From assembly GCF_950295315.1 (NCBI RefSeq), contig NC_080175.1, positions 71,240,609 through 71,304,608 of the forward strand: a stretch of DNA of 64,000 nt, written 5' to 3'. This DNA comes from Erinaceus europaeus (lineage: Eukaryota; Chordata; Mammalia; Eulipotyphla; Erinaceidae). The notes beneath the pieces are model-generated. The model worked only from the letters and a program-made list of their open reading frames with translations, had not been told where the DNA came from and ran no database searches. Of the stretch, positions 1 through 11,850 are shown piece by piece (position 1 is the stretch's first letter; every line of letters starts with the position of its first letter). The translations under genes were made by a program, and so were the position numbers.

Positions 1-595
1 AAAAAATAAGCACTCACACAGAGATGCCCTTTAGGAAGCCCCTGATTCAGCTACTGATGGGAATTTGACAGAGCACAGTGGGAAGTAATAATTGGGGAAA
101 ATGAAAGTTGTACTTTAGTCAAACCAGTCATGTGATCTCATTTGATTTCACAGCATGGTGTACATGTTTTAATATTATCTCCATTTTCTGGGCAAGAAAG
201 CTTAGACTCAGAGAAAGTTATGCATGGTAATAAATGAACTAGTTAGTATACAAACTAACATCTTCCAAGTTCAGATAATATGTTCTATTGTGACTGATTA
301 AAAAAAATTACTTGCAGTGCCATTCACATCATTGTAAACACAATAAAATTTGCTACATCCTTATGTTTTAAAGTCCTTTTTAAAAAAAGATCTTTAAGCA
401 CTAATTTTAAACTTTTTTTTTCCTTGTTGCTGTTGTTGTCAATGAATGTCACCAGGCCTTCTCTGCTCTAGTCAGACTTTCACAAATAAAAAGAGACAAA
501 AGACACCATAGCACCGTAGTATCTTCCAATGGAGTTGTAGCAGTGCTGGAAACTCAACTGTACACATGGTAAACTCGGTGTCTTTCCAGGTGAAC
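1..595. other. AT-rich sequence without recognisable feature
   Basis: No open frame, RNA gene or young repeat can be supported here. A stretch near 605-660 weakly resembles the antisense head of an old tRNA-derived SINE, but it is too diverged to call. Confidence 0.5.
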
Positions 596-697
596 TGTCT
601 TTTTGGTTATACTGGGGATTAAACTTGGGACATCTGGTCACAAATTCATGCAAATCATGTGCTCCTAATATATTGAAGTCTCTCCTTGGTTGCCACT

Positions 698-1415
698 TCT
701 TCTTCTAGCGTTTGCCCTTCTTCCATAGCCAGTCAACAGTGTCAGGTTGAGCCTGATGTAAAGTTTCGAGACCTCCTTTGAATCTGGAGAGGTGGCAGTC
801 GTTGACTGTGTGGGTCATAGTCTGTCTGTAGCGGCAGGGGCAGTTCGGGTCGTCTCTGGCTCCCCAGCGATGGAACATAGTGGCACACTGGCCATGGCCT
901 GTTCGATAGCAATTGAGGAGGGCCCAATCATAACGTGCTAGGTCAAAGCCGGGTTGATGCTTGCAGGGGTCTGTGACGAGCATGTTCTTTACCTCAGCTG
1001 ACTGCCAGCTCTGTTTCCAAGAGACTGGAACAGAGAAGTTCAGTGTAGGCGTAGGGGACCAGATTGGGTGACGAGACGTCAAGCGTTGGACAGGGTGGGC
1101 AAAGATATCCGCGTATATTGGTAGGTCCGGTCGAGTGTAGACGTGGGAAATGAACTTAGATAATGCTGCATCCCGACGAATATCTGGCGGGGCGATGTTG
1201 CTAAGAACTGGCAGCCGTGGAACCGGGGTGGAACGGATGGTTCCAGAAATTATCCTCATGGAGGAATATAATTTGGAATTGACCAAGTGGACATGGGGGC
1301 TACGGAACCATACTGGGGCACAGTATTCTGCAGTGGAATAGCATAATGCCAGGGATGATGATCGTAGTGTGGAAGTGCTCGCGCCCCATGAGGAGCTGGC
1401 CATGGTTCAGTGGCT
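698..1415 (-). mobile_element. Vingi-type non-LTR retrotransposon, 5'-truncated 3' end
   Basis: The copy is flanked by a perfect 12-bp target duplication, ttggttgccact, at 686-697 and 1416-1427, which fixes both ends. Read on the minus strand it ends with the stop codon TAG and a short GAA-repeat tail (seen as tcttcttct on the plus strand) rather than poly(A). The encoded protein matches the C-terminal third of Ingi-related Vingi elements, a clade known from hedgehogs. The copy is cut at its 5' end, so endonuclease and the reverse-transcriptase core are missing. The intact duplication and open frame suggest a young insertion. Confidence 0.88.
705..1403 (-). pseudogene. Vingi ORF, C-terminal fragment (232 residues open)
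   Basis: This open frame is the end of the Vingi polyprotein downstream of the catalytic reverse-transcriptase motifs. It starts in the conserved stretch with LCYSTAEYCAPVW and ends in VDWLWKKGKR. About 40-60 residues before the end lies a C-x-C-x8-H-x4-C pattern (CPCRYRQTMTHTVNDC), a zinc-knuckle-like signature common at the C termini of jockey/I/ingi-type elements. The M at the listed start is only internal, because the element is truncated by the insertion process. It carries substitutions relative to the other copies here (CPCR where the others have CPCG). No endonuclease or RT active site is present, so it is not a working gene. Clade assignment comes from remembered similarity. Confidence 0.8.
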
Positions 1416-1427
1416 TTGGTTGCCACT

Positions 1428-2085
1428 GAACATTTGTAGAACTTATTTTTAGTTCATTTATATTATTGCTTATATGCCTGTATTAGTAGGTGTCTTAGCA
1501 ATGAAAGCTTGGCCTAATTCTTCCTTACATGGCTCATATTACACAGTACAGTATTTTGTACCTAGTAAATGTTCAACTTGTCTTGAATTAAATAGCATTA
1601 ATTTTGAAGCTTTGTTTAAGTATCTTAAAAATGAGGGTATGGAATACCTAATCTACATTTGATCCTCAGCGTCTTGTGCACAAATTTATTATCAAGTAAG
1701 CTATTTATTTTGAAGAATAAATTGGTACTAAATATTAAAGAACTTAAGGGTAGAAAAACAGCATAAATATTCATGTAGTAAATGGAATAAATTCTACTGA
1801 ACCACAGGAAAACTTTGGAACTTTCATTCCCTGCCTTGAGGTGAACATTGTTTAATGCAGATTAATGGGAAAAGCCTAGCATCTTCATGAAGATAGGCAT
1901 TTGCTATTTCTTGTAGGGGTTAATTTACACATCCTCTTGACTGGGACACACAGAAGTTAGACATTACTCTGGGTCTGTTATGAGAATGTTTCTGGATGAG
2001 ATTAACTTTTGAGTTAGTAGCCCTACTAAAGTAGATTGCATTCCCATGACATGTAAATTGGCTTTTTTTAAAAAAAAAATATCTA
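1428..2085. other. AT-rich sequence, no feature seen
   Basis: No repeat family, RNA gene or coding frame is recognised between the Vingi copy and the L1 fragment. The short open frame near 1474 has no recognisable composition or similarity. Confidence 0.5.
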
Positions 2086-2094
2086 TTTCTACTG

Positions 2095-2722
2095 GGGGGG
2101 ATTAATAGTTTACAATAAGTACAGTTGTTGGTACATGTTTAAACTGTTTTGAGTTTTCTGCACAACACTTTCACCCTGAGCCTAGGTCCTCTGTTACCAT
2201 CATGTATCAACACCTGAAAGCTCATCAGCCCCCCTGCCCCAGAATCCTTTACTTTTGTGCAATACACCAAAGCCAGTCCAAATTCTACTTTGCATTTCCT
2301 CTTTATGTTCTTATTTCTCAACTTTTGTCCATGAGCGAGATCATCCCATAGTCATCTTTCTCTTTCTGGTTTATCTCACTTAACATGATTCCTTAAAGCT
2401 TCATCTATGATGAGGTGAAGGTAACTTCATCATTTTTAATAGCTAAGTTGTATTCCATTGTGTATATACATCACAACTTTCTATTCATCTACTGTTGGAC
2501 ACCTGGGTTGCTTCCAAGTTTGGCTATTAAAATTTGTGCTGCTATGAACATAAGTATACACACTTTTTGGAGGGTTGTGTTTGGTTTGTTGGGATATATC
2601 CTCAGGAGAAGAATTGCAGGGCCTTAGGGTAAGTCCATTTCTAGCTTTCTGAGAGTTTTCCAGACTGCTCTCCATAGAGGTTGGATCAATTTATATTCCC
2701 ATCAGTAAGTGGGCTTTATCTC
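2095..2722 (-). mobile_element. LINE-1 3' end (ORF2 tail and 3' UTR)
   Basis: Read on the minus strand this follows the order of mammalian L1 3' ends: two-sided bracketing sequence with ggagagcagtctggaaaact, then a segment with acaatggaatacaacttagc, then the 3' UTR, with the A-rich end at 2095. The element is strongly 5'-truncated. It serves here as the uninterrupted reference for the rearranged L1 at 37.7-38.8 kb. Confidence 0.8.
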
Positions 2723-2724
2723 TC

Positions 2725-3160
2725 TAAGGGCTGAGCACAACAACAAAAATTGAGACAAAGAGAAGGTGCTCCTTCTGACTCTTTTAAAGCCAGGATATCA
2801 TCTTCTCTTTTGGCTTTTAACTAGAGCATAGGCAAGAATTTGTCATCTCTCCTGAAATCTTGTAGATCTTTTCATTATCCATAACTACATGAGTCTATTC
2901 CTTATAATATGTACCTTTCCTTCCCCAATCTCTTATTAGTTCATTTTTTCTGAAAACTTAGATTTCTGGTTTGAATTTTCTATTGGTATAAACAAATCAT
3001 TACAGCTGTTTCAGCTTAAAACAGTGCGCAGTTCATCTTTTTAGGCAGTCTACACACAGCTGAGTTACATGCACCACTAAGATGTCCGCAGTCTGTAATA
3101 AAATATCAGTCAGGTTTGTGGTCATATTTGAGGTTTGGAGCCTTTTCTAATTTCACATAG
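2725..3160. other. sequence without recognisable feature
   Basis: AT-rich stretch between an L1 fragment and an HCR copy. I see no repeat, RNA or coding signal. Confidence 0.45.
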
Positions 3161-3162
3161 TT

Positions 3163-3965
3163 GTTAATTTCCTTTATTTTATTTTATTTGTAAAAATGAA
3201 ACACTGACAAAACCATAGGATAAGAGGGGTACAACTCCACATAATTCTCACCATCAGAACTCCATATCCCATCTCCTCCCTTGATAGCTTTCCTATTCTT
3301 TAACTCTCTGGGAGTATGGACCCAAGATGATTGTGGGATGCAGAAGGTTGAAGGTCTGGCTTCTGTAATTGCTTCCCCGCTGAACATGGGGGTTGACAGC
3401 TCTATCCATACTCCCAGTCTGTCTCTGTCTCTTTCCCTAGTGGGGTGGGGCTCTGGTGAGTCAGAGCTCCAAGACACATTGGTGGGGCTGTCTGTCCAGG
3501 GAAGTCTGTTTGGCATCATGCTAGCCTCTGGAACCTGTTGGCTGAAAAGAGAGTTAACATATAAAGCCAAAGAAGTTGTTGACTAATCATGAACCTAAAG
3601 GCTGGACTAGTGCTGATGAAGAGTTGCGGGGGGTGGGGGAGGGGTCTCTGTTCTGTAGATAGCTAGTAGGCATATTTTAGTTATATTCCAAAGGGCCTGT
3701 GGCTATACTAGTTTTTTTGTTTTCTTTTTTTCTCTGAGCCTGAAATCTGATATGCAGGTGGATCCAAGTTATTGTCTGGGGAGATGATGTAATGGCTAGA
3801 AAAAGGACCAGAAAGCTGGATGAGGGAAGAGAGTAGCTCCCAAATATGGGAAAGGTGTATAAATATTGTCGACTGTAAAATAAACCCCATCAATTTGATG
3901 TTATCTGGGGCCCATATTCAGCTTAGGAGCCTATGTGACCTCTATACCCCTGTAACTGACAGCAG
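3163..3965 (-). mobile_element. HCR composite repeat, 5'-truncated
   Basis: HCR is my name for a family with at least twelve copies here. Its 3' end reads on the sense strand as ctggtggtgggaattgtgtgg followed by an A-rich tail, which lies at about 3163-3200 on the plus strand. This copy keeps the tactagggaaagaga-type segment and extends 5' to a stretch containing a TATA-like ataaatatt near 3860. HCR 3' ends resemble an older L1 3' terminus, so L1-driven mobility is likely. Confidence 0.75.
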
Positions 3966-4044
3966 AAAAAAAATAATCTCTGAACTCAAAGACTAATCTT
4001 TTATTTATTTTTCTTCCAACAGCAATGTCACCTTATAAAGAAAA

Positions 4045-4745
4045 TGTTGATTGACAGGGTTGATGTTGTCACACGGGTACATTTTTGCACTTATCCAAAT
4101 AGGTGCCAGTACCCCTCACCTTCCACAAAACCATTATCCTCCTCTCCTTTACATAGGCCATTGGATTCCCAGTCCCCACCCTCTTAGCACTTTGTCCCTG
4201 TTTTGAGAATTTGAATCTGCTGCAACAGACCACAGTTTGTTGAGGATTCACCCTGTATTGTCCTTTGCTTTGCTAATTAGTTTCCATGTATGAGTGGGAT
4301 CAGGTAGTGTCTGTCCTTTTCCTGCTTTACTTCACACAAAATGACTCCCTGCAGTTCTGTATTTTAGAAAACAGAATATTTCATGATTTCTTGTAGCTGA
4401 GTTGTGTATGAATATAGCACAATGTCCTTAGCTGCTCTTCTGTCCTTGGATACACAGTCTGGTTATACTTTTTGATTACTACCTATAGAGAGAGATGCCA
4501 TAAACAGAGGTGTGCACAGATCTTGCTGAACACATATTTTTGTATTCTTTGGATAGATGTTTAAAATAAGAGAATTATGTCATATGATAAGTCTATTTTT
4601 AATCTTCTGTGGAATTTCCAGCCTATTTTTTTTCACAGCACTATACCAGTGCACATTCCCACCGACTACATAAAGGGACCTTTTCTTTCCTAGTCTTCAC
4701 CAGCAGCTATTTTTGTCCTTTCTGATTGTGAGAGATGGTTAGGTC
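4045..4745 (-). mobile_element. LINE-1 3' end, older subfamily (3' part)
   Basis: On the minus strand the sequence follows an L1 3' UTR and ORF2 end: the plus strand shows the antisense landmarks gtatgagtgggatcaggtag, then a ggatacacagtctggt segment, then cagtgcacattcccaccgac. It is more diverged than the 2.1-kb copy. It continues at 5105-5470 after an unrelated stretch. Confidence 0.72.
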
Positions 4746-5104
4746 TTCTCTTCAAAAGTACATGAATACAACAACTGTTTAGTACAAAGATTATTTATAC
4801 ATTGTTATCTGTGACCACCTGTGGCCAGTAGTTTTATATTCTTTAGGCCAGCTCCTTGCAGTGCTTGCTAATCCTCCAGCAGAGACCCTCAGACTCTTGC
4901 TCCTTTCCTTATTTAGGCAACTGGGAAATTGTGAGCTCTGAAGCCCAGCCCAGGGTTGGAGGAGACAGTTATGCATCAGGTATAAAAGATGGGAGAAGGG
5001 TGAAGGAGGCGCACTGCTGCCTGATGGCCATTCTTGAAAAAGAACAAATGCCTTACTTCAACTCCTTATTTTTTCCTTGACAAGTAATTTTAATTGGACA
5101 ACAC
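4746..5104. other. unknown insert splitting an L1 fragment
   Basis: L1 sequence stops near 4745 and resumes near 5105, so about 350 bp interrupts it. The insert holds a TATA-like tataaaag at about 4981 and no SINE head. A short repeat acaacactgat at 5099 and 5113 lies at its right edge. I cannot name it; an old LTR fragment is possible. Confidence 0.35.
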
Positions 5105-5470
5105 TGATTTACAACACTGATGTAGACCACTCTCACAGGAGTGAAGTGGTATCTCATTCTTGTCTTGACTAGTGTTTCTCTGATAAATCAGTGACATTTA
5201 TCCAAATATTTGTTGGCCATCTGAATATCCTATTCAATGAAATATCTGTTTAGATCTATTTATTAATGGAGTTGTTTGGTTTTTGTTGTTGCTGAGTTTT
5301 GTAAGTTAATCATGTACACATTTTTATTACTAACCTTCTGTTGGACTTGTGGGATGTAATGTAATTATCTTCCATTTTGCTTTGGTGATGACTCCTTTTA
5401 ATGTGTAGAGGTTTTTCAATTTGATCCAATCCTTTGTATTACTTTTTCTTTAGTTTTCCTTGTTTGGGAG
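5105..5470 (-). mobile_element. LINE-1 ORF2 C-terminal region (5' part of the split copy)
   Basis: Antisense L1 landmarks such as gaagtggtatctcattcttg and the following segment on stepwise search-primer order match the ORF2 end of L1 in minus orientation. It is the continuation of the 4045-4745 fragment. Confidence 0.65.
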
Positions 5471-5474
5471 GTTC

Positions 5475-6035
5475 TAATCTCTCTTTCAAATGACTCACTT
5501 CATAGACCACAAGGGATGATCTCTTTTTTGATTAAATGAAAGTAGAACTGATTTGATTCCTTCTTTGTCATGTAATGTAACTAGTCAGAGGGATTGCATC
5601 CATTCTATTCACACTCTTGTGCCTACATGTGTATATTATTGGGTAAAGATTTTTGAGGTCACCTTTAGAATTTAGCTTGTCTGACCTAGATAATTACTTC
5701 AGATTTATCTCTGGCATATTATTAGCTCTGGCATATTATTTTTCTTTCTCCTAGAGTGTGAAGACTCATAGACAAAGAACATTAGTGTCTAAGAATTTCA
5801 AAACTGAAATGGTCCACAAAAATTAGAGCTCCATAGAGGTACTGAGAACTGAACTAGAAATGTCAGAAAGAAAATAAGACCTCAGAAAACAAAGATTTTA
5901 GGGATTTGCCTCTACTAGTCATTAGAATCAAAAGTGTTTCTGTGGTCTATCTAAACTAGGGTCAAGATATTTTCCTTTGGAACAGGCTGGGAATATCTCA
6001 GTGCTCTTTTGCAAAATTTCTCTGGGTTTCATCAA
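5475..6035. other. sequence without recognisable feature
   Basis: No gene or young repeat. A small local duplication of agctctggcatattatt occurs at about 5707-5740. Confidence 0.45.
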
Positions 6036-6037
6036 GG

Positions 6038-6038
6038 T

Positions 6039-6071
<33 letters not shown>

Positions 6072-6105
6072 GTATATATAACATATATATATATATATAC
6101 CATAT
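6038..6105. repeat. AT-dinucleotide microsatellite
   Basis: Alternating ta/at runs with a few interruptions, directly beside the A-rich end of a minus-strand SINE, from whose tail it probably grew. Confidence 0.85.
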
Positions 6106-6302
6106 ATTTATTACTAAATAGAGACAAAGAGAAATTCAGAGGGGAGCAGGAGATAGAGAGGGAAAGAGATAAGGAGACACACCTGCAGCCCTGCTTTAAC
6201 ACTTGTGAAGCTTTCCCTTTTCACGTGGGGACCAGGGGCTTGAACCTGGGTCCTTGACAGTATAATGTGTCCACTTAACCAGGTGCACCACTGTCTGGCT
6301 CC
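6106..6302 (-). mobile_element. SINE-A copy
   Basis: tRNA-derived SINE in reverse orientation: A-rich tail on the left, conserved cacctgcagccctgct, antisense B box with cttgaacctgggtcc, and the head at about 6290-6302. Confidence 0.85.
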
Positions 6303-6454
6303 TCAGATATATATAATTTTTTAAGTCCCTCTGAAGTTAACAATTTTCTGGCTATTTTCATCCCTCTGGGATATAAGTACAGAATATATTTAACATATTC
6401 TGCCAAATTAATTAATCCCTGTTTAAAGTATAAAGCATGTTTAATGCTTCCCAG

Positions 6455-6620
6455 GAGGGGATGCAGTGGGGGTAGATAAAACATCTCACCTGCAGATATG
6501 AGTTCCCAAGTTCAGTCTTCAGAATGTGAGGAAGTGATACTCTGGTTTTCTCTCTCTCTGTTTCCCTTCCTTGCTCCCTTCCTCCTTGCCTCCCTGTCTC
6601 CTTCATTAATAAATACATAA
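6455..6620 (+). mobile_element. old SINE copy, interrupted by a younger SINE
   Basis: A degraded plus-strand tRNA-type SINE with a CT-rich middle and the tail attaataaatacataa. A SINE-B inserted in its tail at 6629. Confidence 0.6.
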
Positions 6621-6628
6621 TTTTTTTT

Positions 6629-6987
6629 TGCCTCCAGGGTTATTGTTGGGGCTCAGTACCTGCACCATGAATCCACTGCTCCTGTTGGCCTTTTCTTTTC
6701 TTTTTTTTTTTCCTTTTTCCCCTTTTGTTGCCCTTGTTGTTGTAACCTTGTTGTGGTTATTATTGTTGTTGTTGATGTCATTCGTTGTTGCATAGGACAG
6801 AGAGAAATCGAGAGAGGAGGGGAAGACAAAAGGGGGAGAGAAAGATAGACACCTACTGACCTGCTTCGCAGCCTGTGAAGCAACTCCCCTGCAGGTGGGG
6901 AGCCTGGGCTCGAACCAGGGTCTCTTACGCAGGTCCCTGCACCTTGCGTCATATGCGCTTAACCCTCTGTGCTACTGCCCGACCCCC
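6629..6987 (-). mobile_element. SINE-B copy, full length, nested
   Basis: Reverse-oriented SINE with all parts: the 3' extension (gcctccagggttattgttgg), TTG-rich segment (antisense of the CAA-rich part), pyrimidine block, B box antisense ctcgaacc, and head ending ccgaccccc. The duplication aaatacataatttt / aaatacataaatttt flanks it, so it landed in the tail of the older SINE. Confidence 0.88.
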
Positions 6988-6989
6988 AA

Positions 6990-8360
6990 ATACATAAATT
7001 TTAAAAGAATACAGTTAAGACATTTAAAAAGCACATGTATTCTTCTATTTTATATAATACAGAGTGTATGAAAACAACTTTGTAGTATATGGATTTGTGT
7101 CTCATGTTGAACTGTGTATATTTTTTAACATTAAGAAAAGTGGCTACACAAGATACTCATACAGACAAACATATAATTCAAACAATTCCCATAATTTCCA
7201 CTTTGTTAATAACAATAACTTCCATGACAAACAATGCTTTTCATTATCTTACAGTGTTTATGAAGAATTGTAGTTCCTCCAATTTCGAGTAAAAGCAATT
7301 TTTCAACTGAAATCTTCATTCTTTGCTCTGCATGTGACATACATTCGTAATTTCAGAGTAGCAGCCATTTATCAATTTCCTCTTAATTTATTATTTTGAG
7401 AGTCTTATGCAGAAAACTATGTAAAACATGTTAGTTAATAAGTTAGATCTTCTGTAGGAAGCTTGTTTGAGAATTGCCATTTCCTCCCCGTCTCCCTCCC
7501 TCTCCTGTTACAGAAATGCTGGGCATTGTGAATGTTTGTCCAGAAGAAAATCAGTCCCTTAGCTCTCGGTTTATCTTTGACAGTATTTCTGGCTACAGAG
7601 GGTTTCTTCTTAGTTCAATACTTATCAGCAATGACCAAAGAGAACCTTTTAGAAATTTGAGTGAGATTAGTAGTAAAGACATGTTAACTAGATGGATTTT
7701 GAACTGTTTTATTACCAACAAGATTTTTGTCTTGCTGCTAAAAGGAGAGAAGAAAAATGGAAATGAAAAAGGAAATAAATGGGAGAATGAGGAAAAGTAT
7801 AAGTGAAAAGTGATAGTGGATTGATTGTTTTCAGTTATTGTTCACTCAGGGACTACCACAGTAGGTGTGACATTTTCAGTTGTATGTGGGAGTAGATACT
7901 TGGAGAAAATTTATCCCCCCTCCAATTCATTGTCACTTGTATATTATATAAATCTTTACATATAGCAATAGTCAGAAACCCAAGCAGTCTATCATATTTG
8001 ATCAAGACAAGCATAAATCATTTATTCATGATTTACTATTCTTAACTTGATTCATTGATACATCTTCAGACAAGACAAGGTCAGTACAAAAAAAAATAAA
8101 ATAAAATGATTAAACTTCTTGCCCTTAGGAAAGAGCAGCTTAACCAACAAATTTATCTTCACATCTGACCTCATGAATCTTGACACTGGAAGTAAAAATA
8201 GAAAAAACCCTTAGAGATGACTGTTGAAATAGAAATATCTACATGAGTGAAAATAATGGAACAATTAAGGATGAAAATGTGGTGGTGTGTCACAACCACC
8301 CTGTCCTCATGAAAAAAAATCTAATATGAAATTAGTTGGTAATATTATTTGCAATATTTC
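6990..8360. other. AT-rich sequence, no feature supported
   Basis: No repeat family recognised. A pyrimidine run ending ttacag at about 7500-7511 precedes an open stretch to about 7803 and looks like a 3' splice site, but no matching donor or recognisable protein supports an exon. Confidence 0.4.
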
Positions 8361-8365
8361 TTTGC

Positions 8366-8635
8366 AATTTCTTATTTATTTATTTCAACCAGGGTTATCC
8401 CTGGGGCTTGGTGCCTACAGTGTGAATACACTACTCCCAGAGACCATTTTTTCCCCATTTTTTTCTTTCTAATTTGATTTGACAAAACAGAAAAAACATT
8501 AAGAGGACTAGGGGCTATAGGAAGGGAGAGAGAAAGAGACACCTGCAGCCCTGATTCACCACTTGTGAAGCTTCCCCCTGCAGGTGAGGAGGAGGGGGGA
8601 GCTCTAATTCAGACTTTCAGTCACAGGTCACTCTT
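8366..8635 (-). mobile_element. SINE-A/B copy, diverged
   Basis: Starts with the antisense 3' extension (accagggttatccctggg), then cacctgcagccctgattcac and a degraded head. Divergence suggests an older insertion. Confidence 0.7.
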
Positions 8636-8759
8636 TTACTTTATGTTTCTATTCATAAAAATTGAAAAAAAAGATGAAAATAAATAATTAAATGATTAGG
8701 TATATGAATTGACTTTTCATGGAGTTCAGGATATTTTCCAAGTTTCTTAGCATAAGACA

Positions 8760-9080
8760 CATTTGCTACTTATTTGATCTCTAAATATCCTCCCCTCTGG
8801 CAATCTGCTCTCTAGCCCCAAAGCGATTCTTTCATCATAATACCTCCTCCTTCCAGTGGCTGTACATCTGTGGATACCTCTGTCCTCTGTCCCTTTGTGT
8901 TAAGATAAGCTCTTACTTAGTCTTCAAATTCCACTGAAGTCTTTCCAACCTTTCCTTTTGCACGATAGTTAATTGGTCTTTTCTCGGCTTTCCTCTCATT
9001 TTATTTGTACAGAGATCCCTCAAGTAACATCATTTACTTTGTCATCCTTTTGTAACTACATTGATGAGAAGAAAAATAAT
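8760..9080. other. possible L2-like ancient LINE remnant
   Basis: The order cttcaaattccactgaagtc followed by a CTTCC-rich segment recalls the conserved part of mammalian L2. The match is weak and by memory only; no gene is seen. Confidence 0.25.
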
Positions 9081-9310
9081 TAATTCCCTGCTATGATTAC
9101 TGTTGGATTTTGCAAATTATCCTCAGATCTGTCTGGGTTTTGTCTGTATACACTGATTTCATCCTCTAGCTATACTAAAAAAATATGACCAGTTAGTATT
9201 ATTTTTGTTGTCGGATGGACCTCAGTATTCTTCCTCTGATTTCAACTACAGGAAATACATACTTTTAAACCAAATTTGTGGGAATACTCTAATCCCCCCC
9301 ACACACTCTC

Positions 9311-9593
9311 TCTCTGCCTCCAGGGTTATCGCAGGAGCTAGGTACCAGCACTATGAATCCACTGCTCCTGGAGGCCATTTTGTTGTTGTTGTTGTTGTTT
9401 TTCTCTTAAGTTGGATAGGACAGAGAGAAATTAAGAGGAGGTAGAGATGGAGAGAGACAGACACCTGCAGATCTACTTAACTACTTGTGAAGCACCCCCA
9501 CCCCTGCAGAGGTGGGGAGCTGGGGGATCCTTGAGCAGGTCCTTGCACTTCGTACTATGTGTGCTTAACCCTGTGTGCCACCGTCTGCCCCCC
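9311..9593 (-). mobile_element. SINE-B copy
   Basis: Reverse-oriented with 3' extension, a TTG run at about 9381-9402, cacctgcagatc, and a head ending ccgtctgcccccc. The flanks aatactctaat and aataccctatt look like an aged target duplication. Confidence 0.82.
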
Positions 9594-10064
9594 AATACCC
9601 TATTTCTCTAAACAAGTTTACGTACTTGAATGTGTTTTGATTAAGCAGGAAGTATGGAAGTGCTGGGCTGACATAATTTTTTTTCTGTTTTTCAAAAAAA
9701 AAATGCATCATGACTTTTCCAACAACCAAATATAATCAGCAATCAGCTTTTTTTTTTAAATGGAATGCAGTCACTCAAGGTGTTTAATTCACAACATTCA
9801 GTTGGTTTTGATGAACCACTGGGCATATTGACATTTTAAGAACACATTCATGAACACCATGTATTGTCACTTTTATTAGTAAATTCCTACTGTGTAAAAA
9901 AATATCACTCAAAAATCCTAGGATCTTAAAGTTACCACTACTTACTTTTCTTATAAATCATTGTATTGTCTAGGTTGTTTGATTTAGGCTGAAGTTCACT
10001 GGTATAAGCTGAGTCACTGAATGGCTTTGTTGCATCCATAGATTTGTTTTGTTGTTGTTTGCTT

Positions 10065-10215
10065 GTTTGTTTTTCCTTAAGATAGAGACAAAGGCAGAGA
10101 AAGGGCATAAAAGACCGCAGCAACAAAACTTCTTTTAATGCAGTGGGGGCCGGGCTTGAACCTGAGTCACACATGACAAATCAGTGCACTACCCAAGTGA
10201 GCCATTTCACTGGTT
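10065..10215 (-). mobile_element. SINE-C copy
   Basis: An older tRNA-like SINE family in reverse: gagacaaaggcagagaaag, then cttgaacctgagtcacacat, then the head gagccatttcactgg. The same order recurs near 30.6, 51.8 and 56.7 kb in reverse and near 46.5 kb forward. Confidence 0.7.
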
Positions 10216-10721
10216 CCTGTATAGTCTTTATCGTCAGCCTGGAAACACCTTTTGAATGTTTTGTGATAGAAAAAAAATGGGGGGTTGTTAAAGCAATTAC
10301 ACAGTGGGACTAAGTTTATAATATATGCACATGTGTGTATGGACCATATTTTTATAATCTAAGTTACTGTAAGTAATTCTAACTTTCGTATACATTTAGT
10401 ATATATTCCAGGTATTGTTGATTCTTTGAAACTCCATGACCAACATGCTACCATTTAAAGACCTCACGCCACTGTAAATATCACAGTTCCTTTCTTCACC
10501 TAATGGCAGCTATAATATTGAGGAGTTCCTGGGTTGTCCACAAGAATGATTCATAGGACAACAAAAGTATTGCAAAGAAAGAAAAGACATGTGCTCTAGT
10601 AAGAGTATGATCTCCAAAAAGAAAAGGGCAAATACTGAATGATCTTGCTTAGAAATAGGACTTAATAAATAGCAACAGTGAGGGAGAAATGTTGATTGGG
10701 CATGATGTATTGCATGATGTA

Positions 10722-11040
10722 TGGCAGTCAGCTGAGGTAAAGAACAAACACCTCATCACAGACCCCTGCAAGCGTCAACCCGGCTTTGACCTAGCACGTT
10801 ATGATTGGGCCCTCCTCAATCGCTATCAAACAGGCCATGGCCGGTGCGCCGCTATGTTCCATCACTGGGGAGCCAGAGACGACCCGAACTGCCCCTGCGG
10901 CTACAGACAGACTATGACCCACATAGTCAACGACTGCCACCTCTCCAGATTCAAAGGAGGTCTCGAAACTTTACATCAGGCTCAACCTGACGCTGTGGAC
11001 TGGCTATGGAAGAAGGGCAAACGCTAGAAGAAGAAGAAGA
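10722..11040 (+). mobile_element. Vingi 3' end, 5'-truncated
   Basis: Forward Vingi copy beginning inside the ORF at tggcagtcagctgagg and ending with TAG and a GAA-repeat tail. The flanks attgcatga (10,709) and attgcatca (11,041) look like a slightly mutated target duplication. It is the shortest of the three coding 3' ends. Confidence 0.85.
10724..11027 (+). pseudogene. Vingi ORF, last ~100 residues
   Basis: The open frame runs in from the truncation point and carries the intact zinc-knuckle-like CPCGYRQTMTHIVNDC and the conserved C terminus VDWLWKKGKR. It is open throughout but lacks endonuclease and reverse transcriptase, so it is a dead 3' fragment. The ATG at 10,689 lies in flanking DNA and is not a Vingi start. 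Confidence 0.8.
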
Positions 11041-11044
11041 ATTG

Positions 11045-11805
11045 CATCAATGCAAAGGACTCTGGAGAAGGAAGGTGAAGGCAGGGTAAAAGAAAACTTT
11101 CGGGTTCTGGTGCTTGATGAAGTTGTACCCATGTATCAATGGTCAATGACTACAAGGTATTATCCCCCTCAATAAAGAGATTAAAAAACAAGGAGTATGG
11201 ACTTCACTCAGAGTGAGGAAATGCTGCACACAGAGTAGAAATATACATTTAGTCAAATGTGTGGAACACTCCAGAATGGAAGATCAGGTAAGAGGTAAGT
11301 CTGCAACCAGGTCAAGGGCTTCCAGGTTTATAGACTTTCTTACTCCCACCCCTGTTATTACCCATCAATTCTGACTTACATGGGATGCTTCAGTCCTTGT
11401 GCTTTGCACAGGTAAAGGTGGCTAGCACTGCATAAAGTCTTAGGTCATAGGTAGGTAGTTATATATCATTTAGGTATCTGCCATCTTGTCTCTTTTCTGA
11501 ATGGTTGGTCATGGTCTCTTCCCTAGTAGCTGTTGTCATATCCGGCCTTTCATGACTGCATACACTGTCATTAACTAGTACCACTTTGTCTGTGATTCTT
11601 ATTAGGGAATTCATTTAAACAGGCTCATTTCTTTTGTGTCTATAGTTCTGATTTAAAAAAAAAGTTAAAATATATTAAATCACTTTTCAAAGAAATTGGC
11701 ATACACTTCATGACCTTTACTGAGGTATCTGAGAACACAGTGCAACTGTACAATATGGAACCTAGTCCTCTTTGCATTAGGGGAATTCTGTCTCCCCACT
11801 GCCTC
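11045..11805. other. sequence without recognisable feature
   Basis: A polyadenylation-like aataaa lies near 11,171, but no transcript structure, coding frame or repeat is recognisable. Confidence 0.45.
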
Positions 11806-11810
11806 CTCCA

Positions 11811-11848
<38 letters not shown>

Positions 11849-11850
11849 TT

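Noticed and set aside
7474..7806. Possible exon: pyrimidine tract and ttacag followed by a 110-codon open frame
   Set aside because: No convincing donor, no recognisable protein and AT-rich, lysine-rich end composition; chance is more likely.
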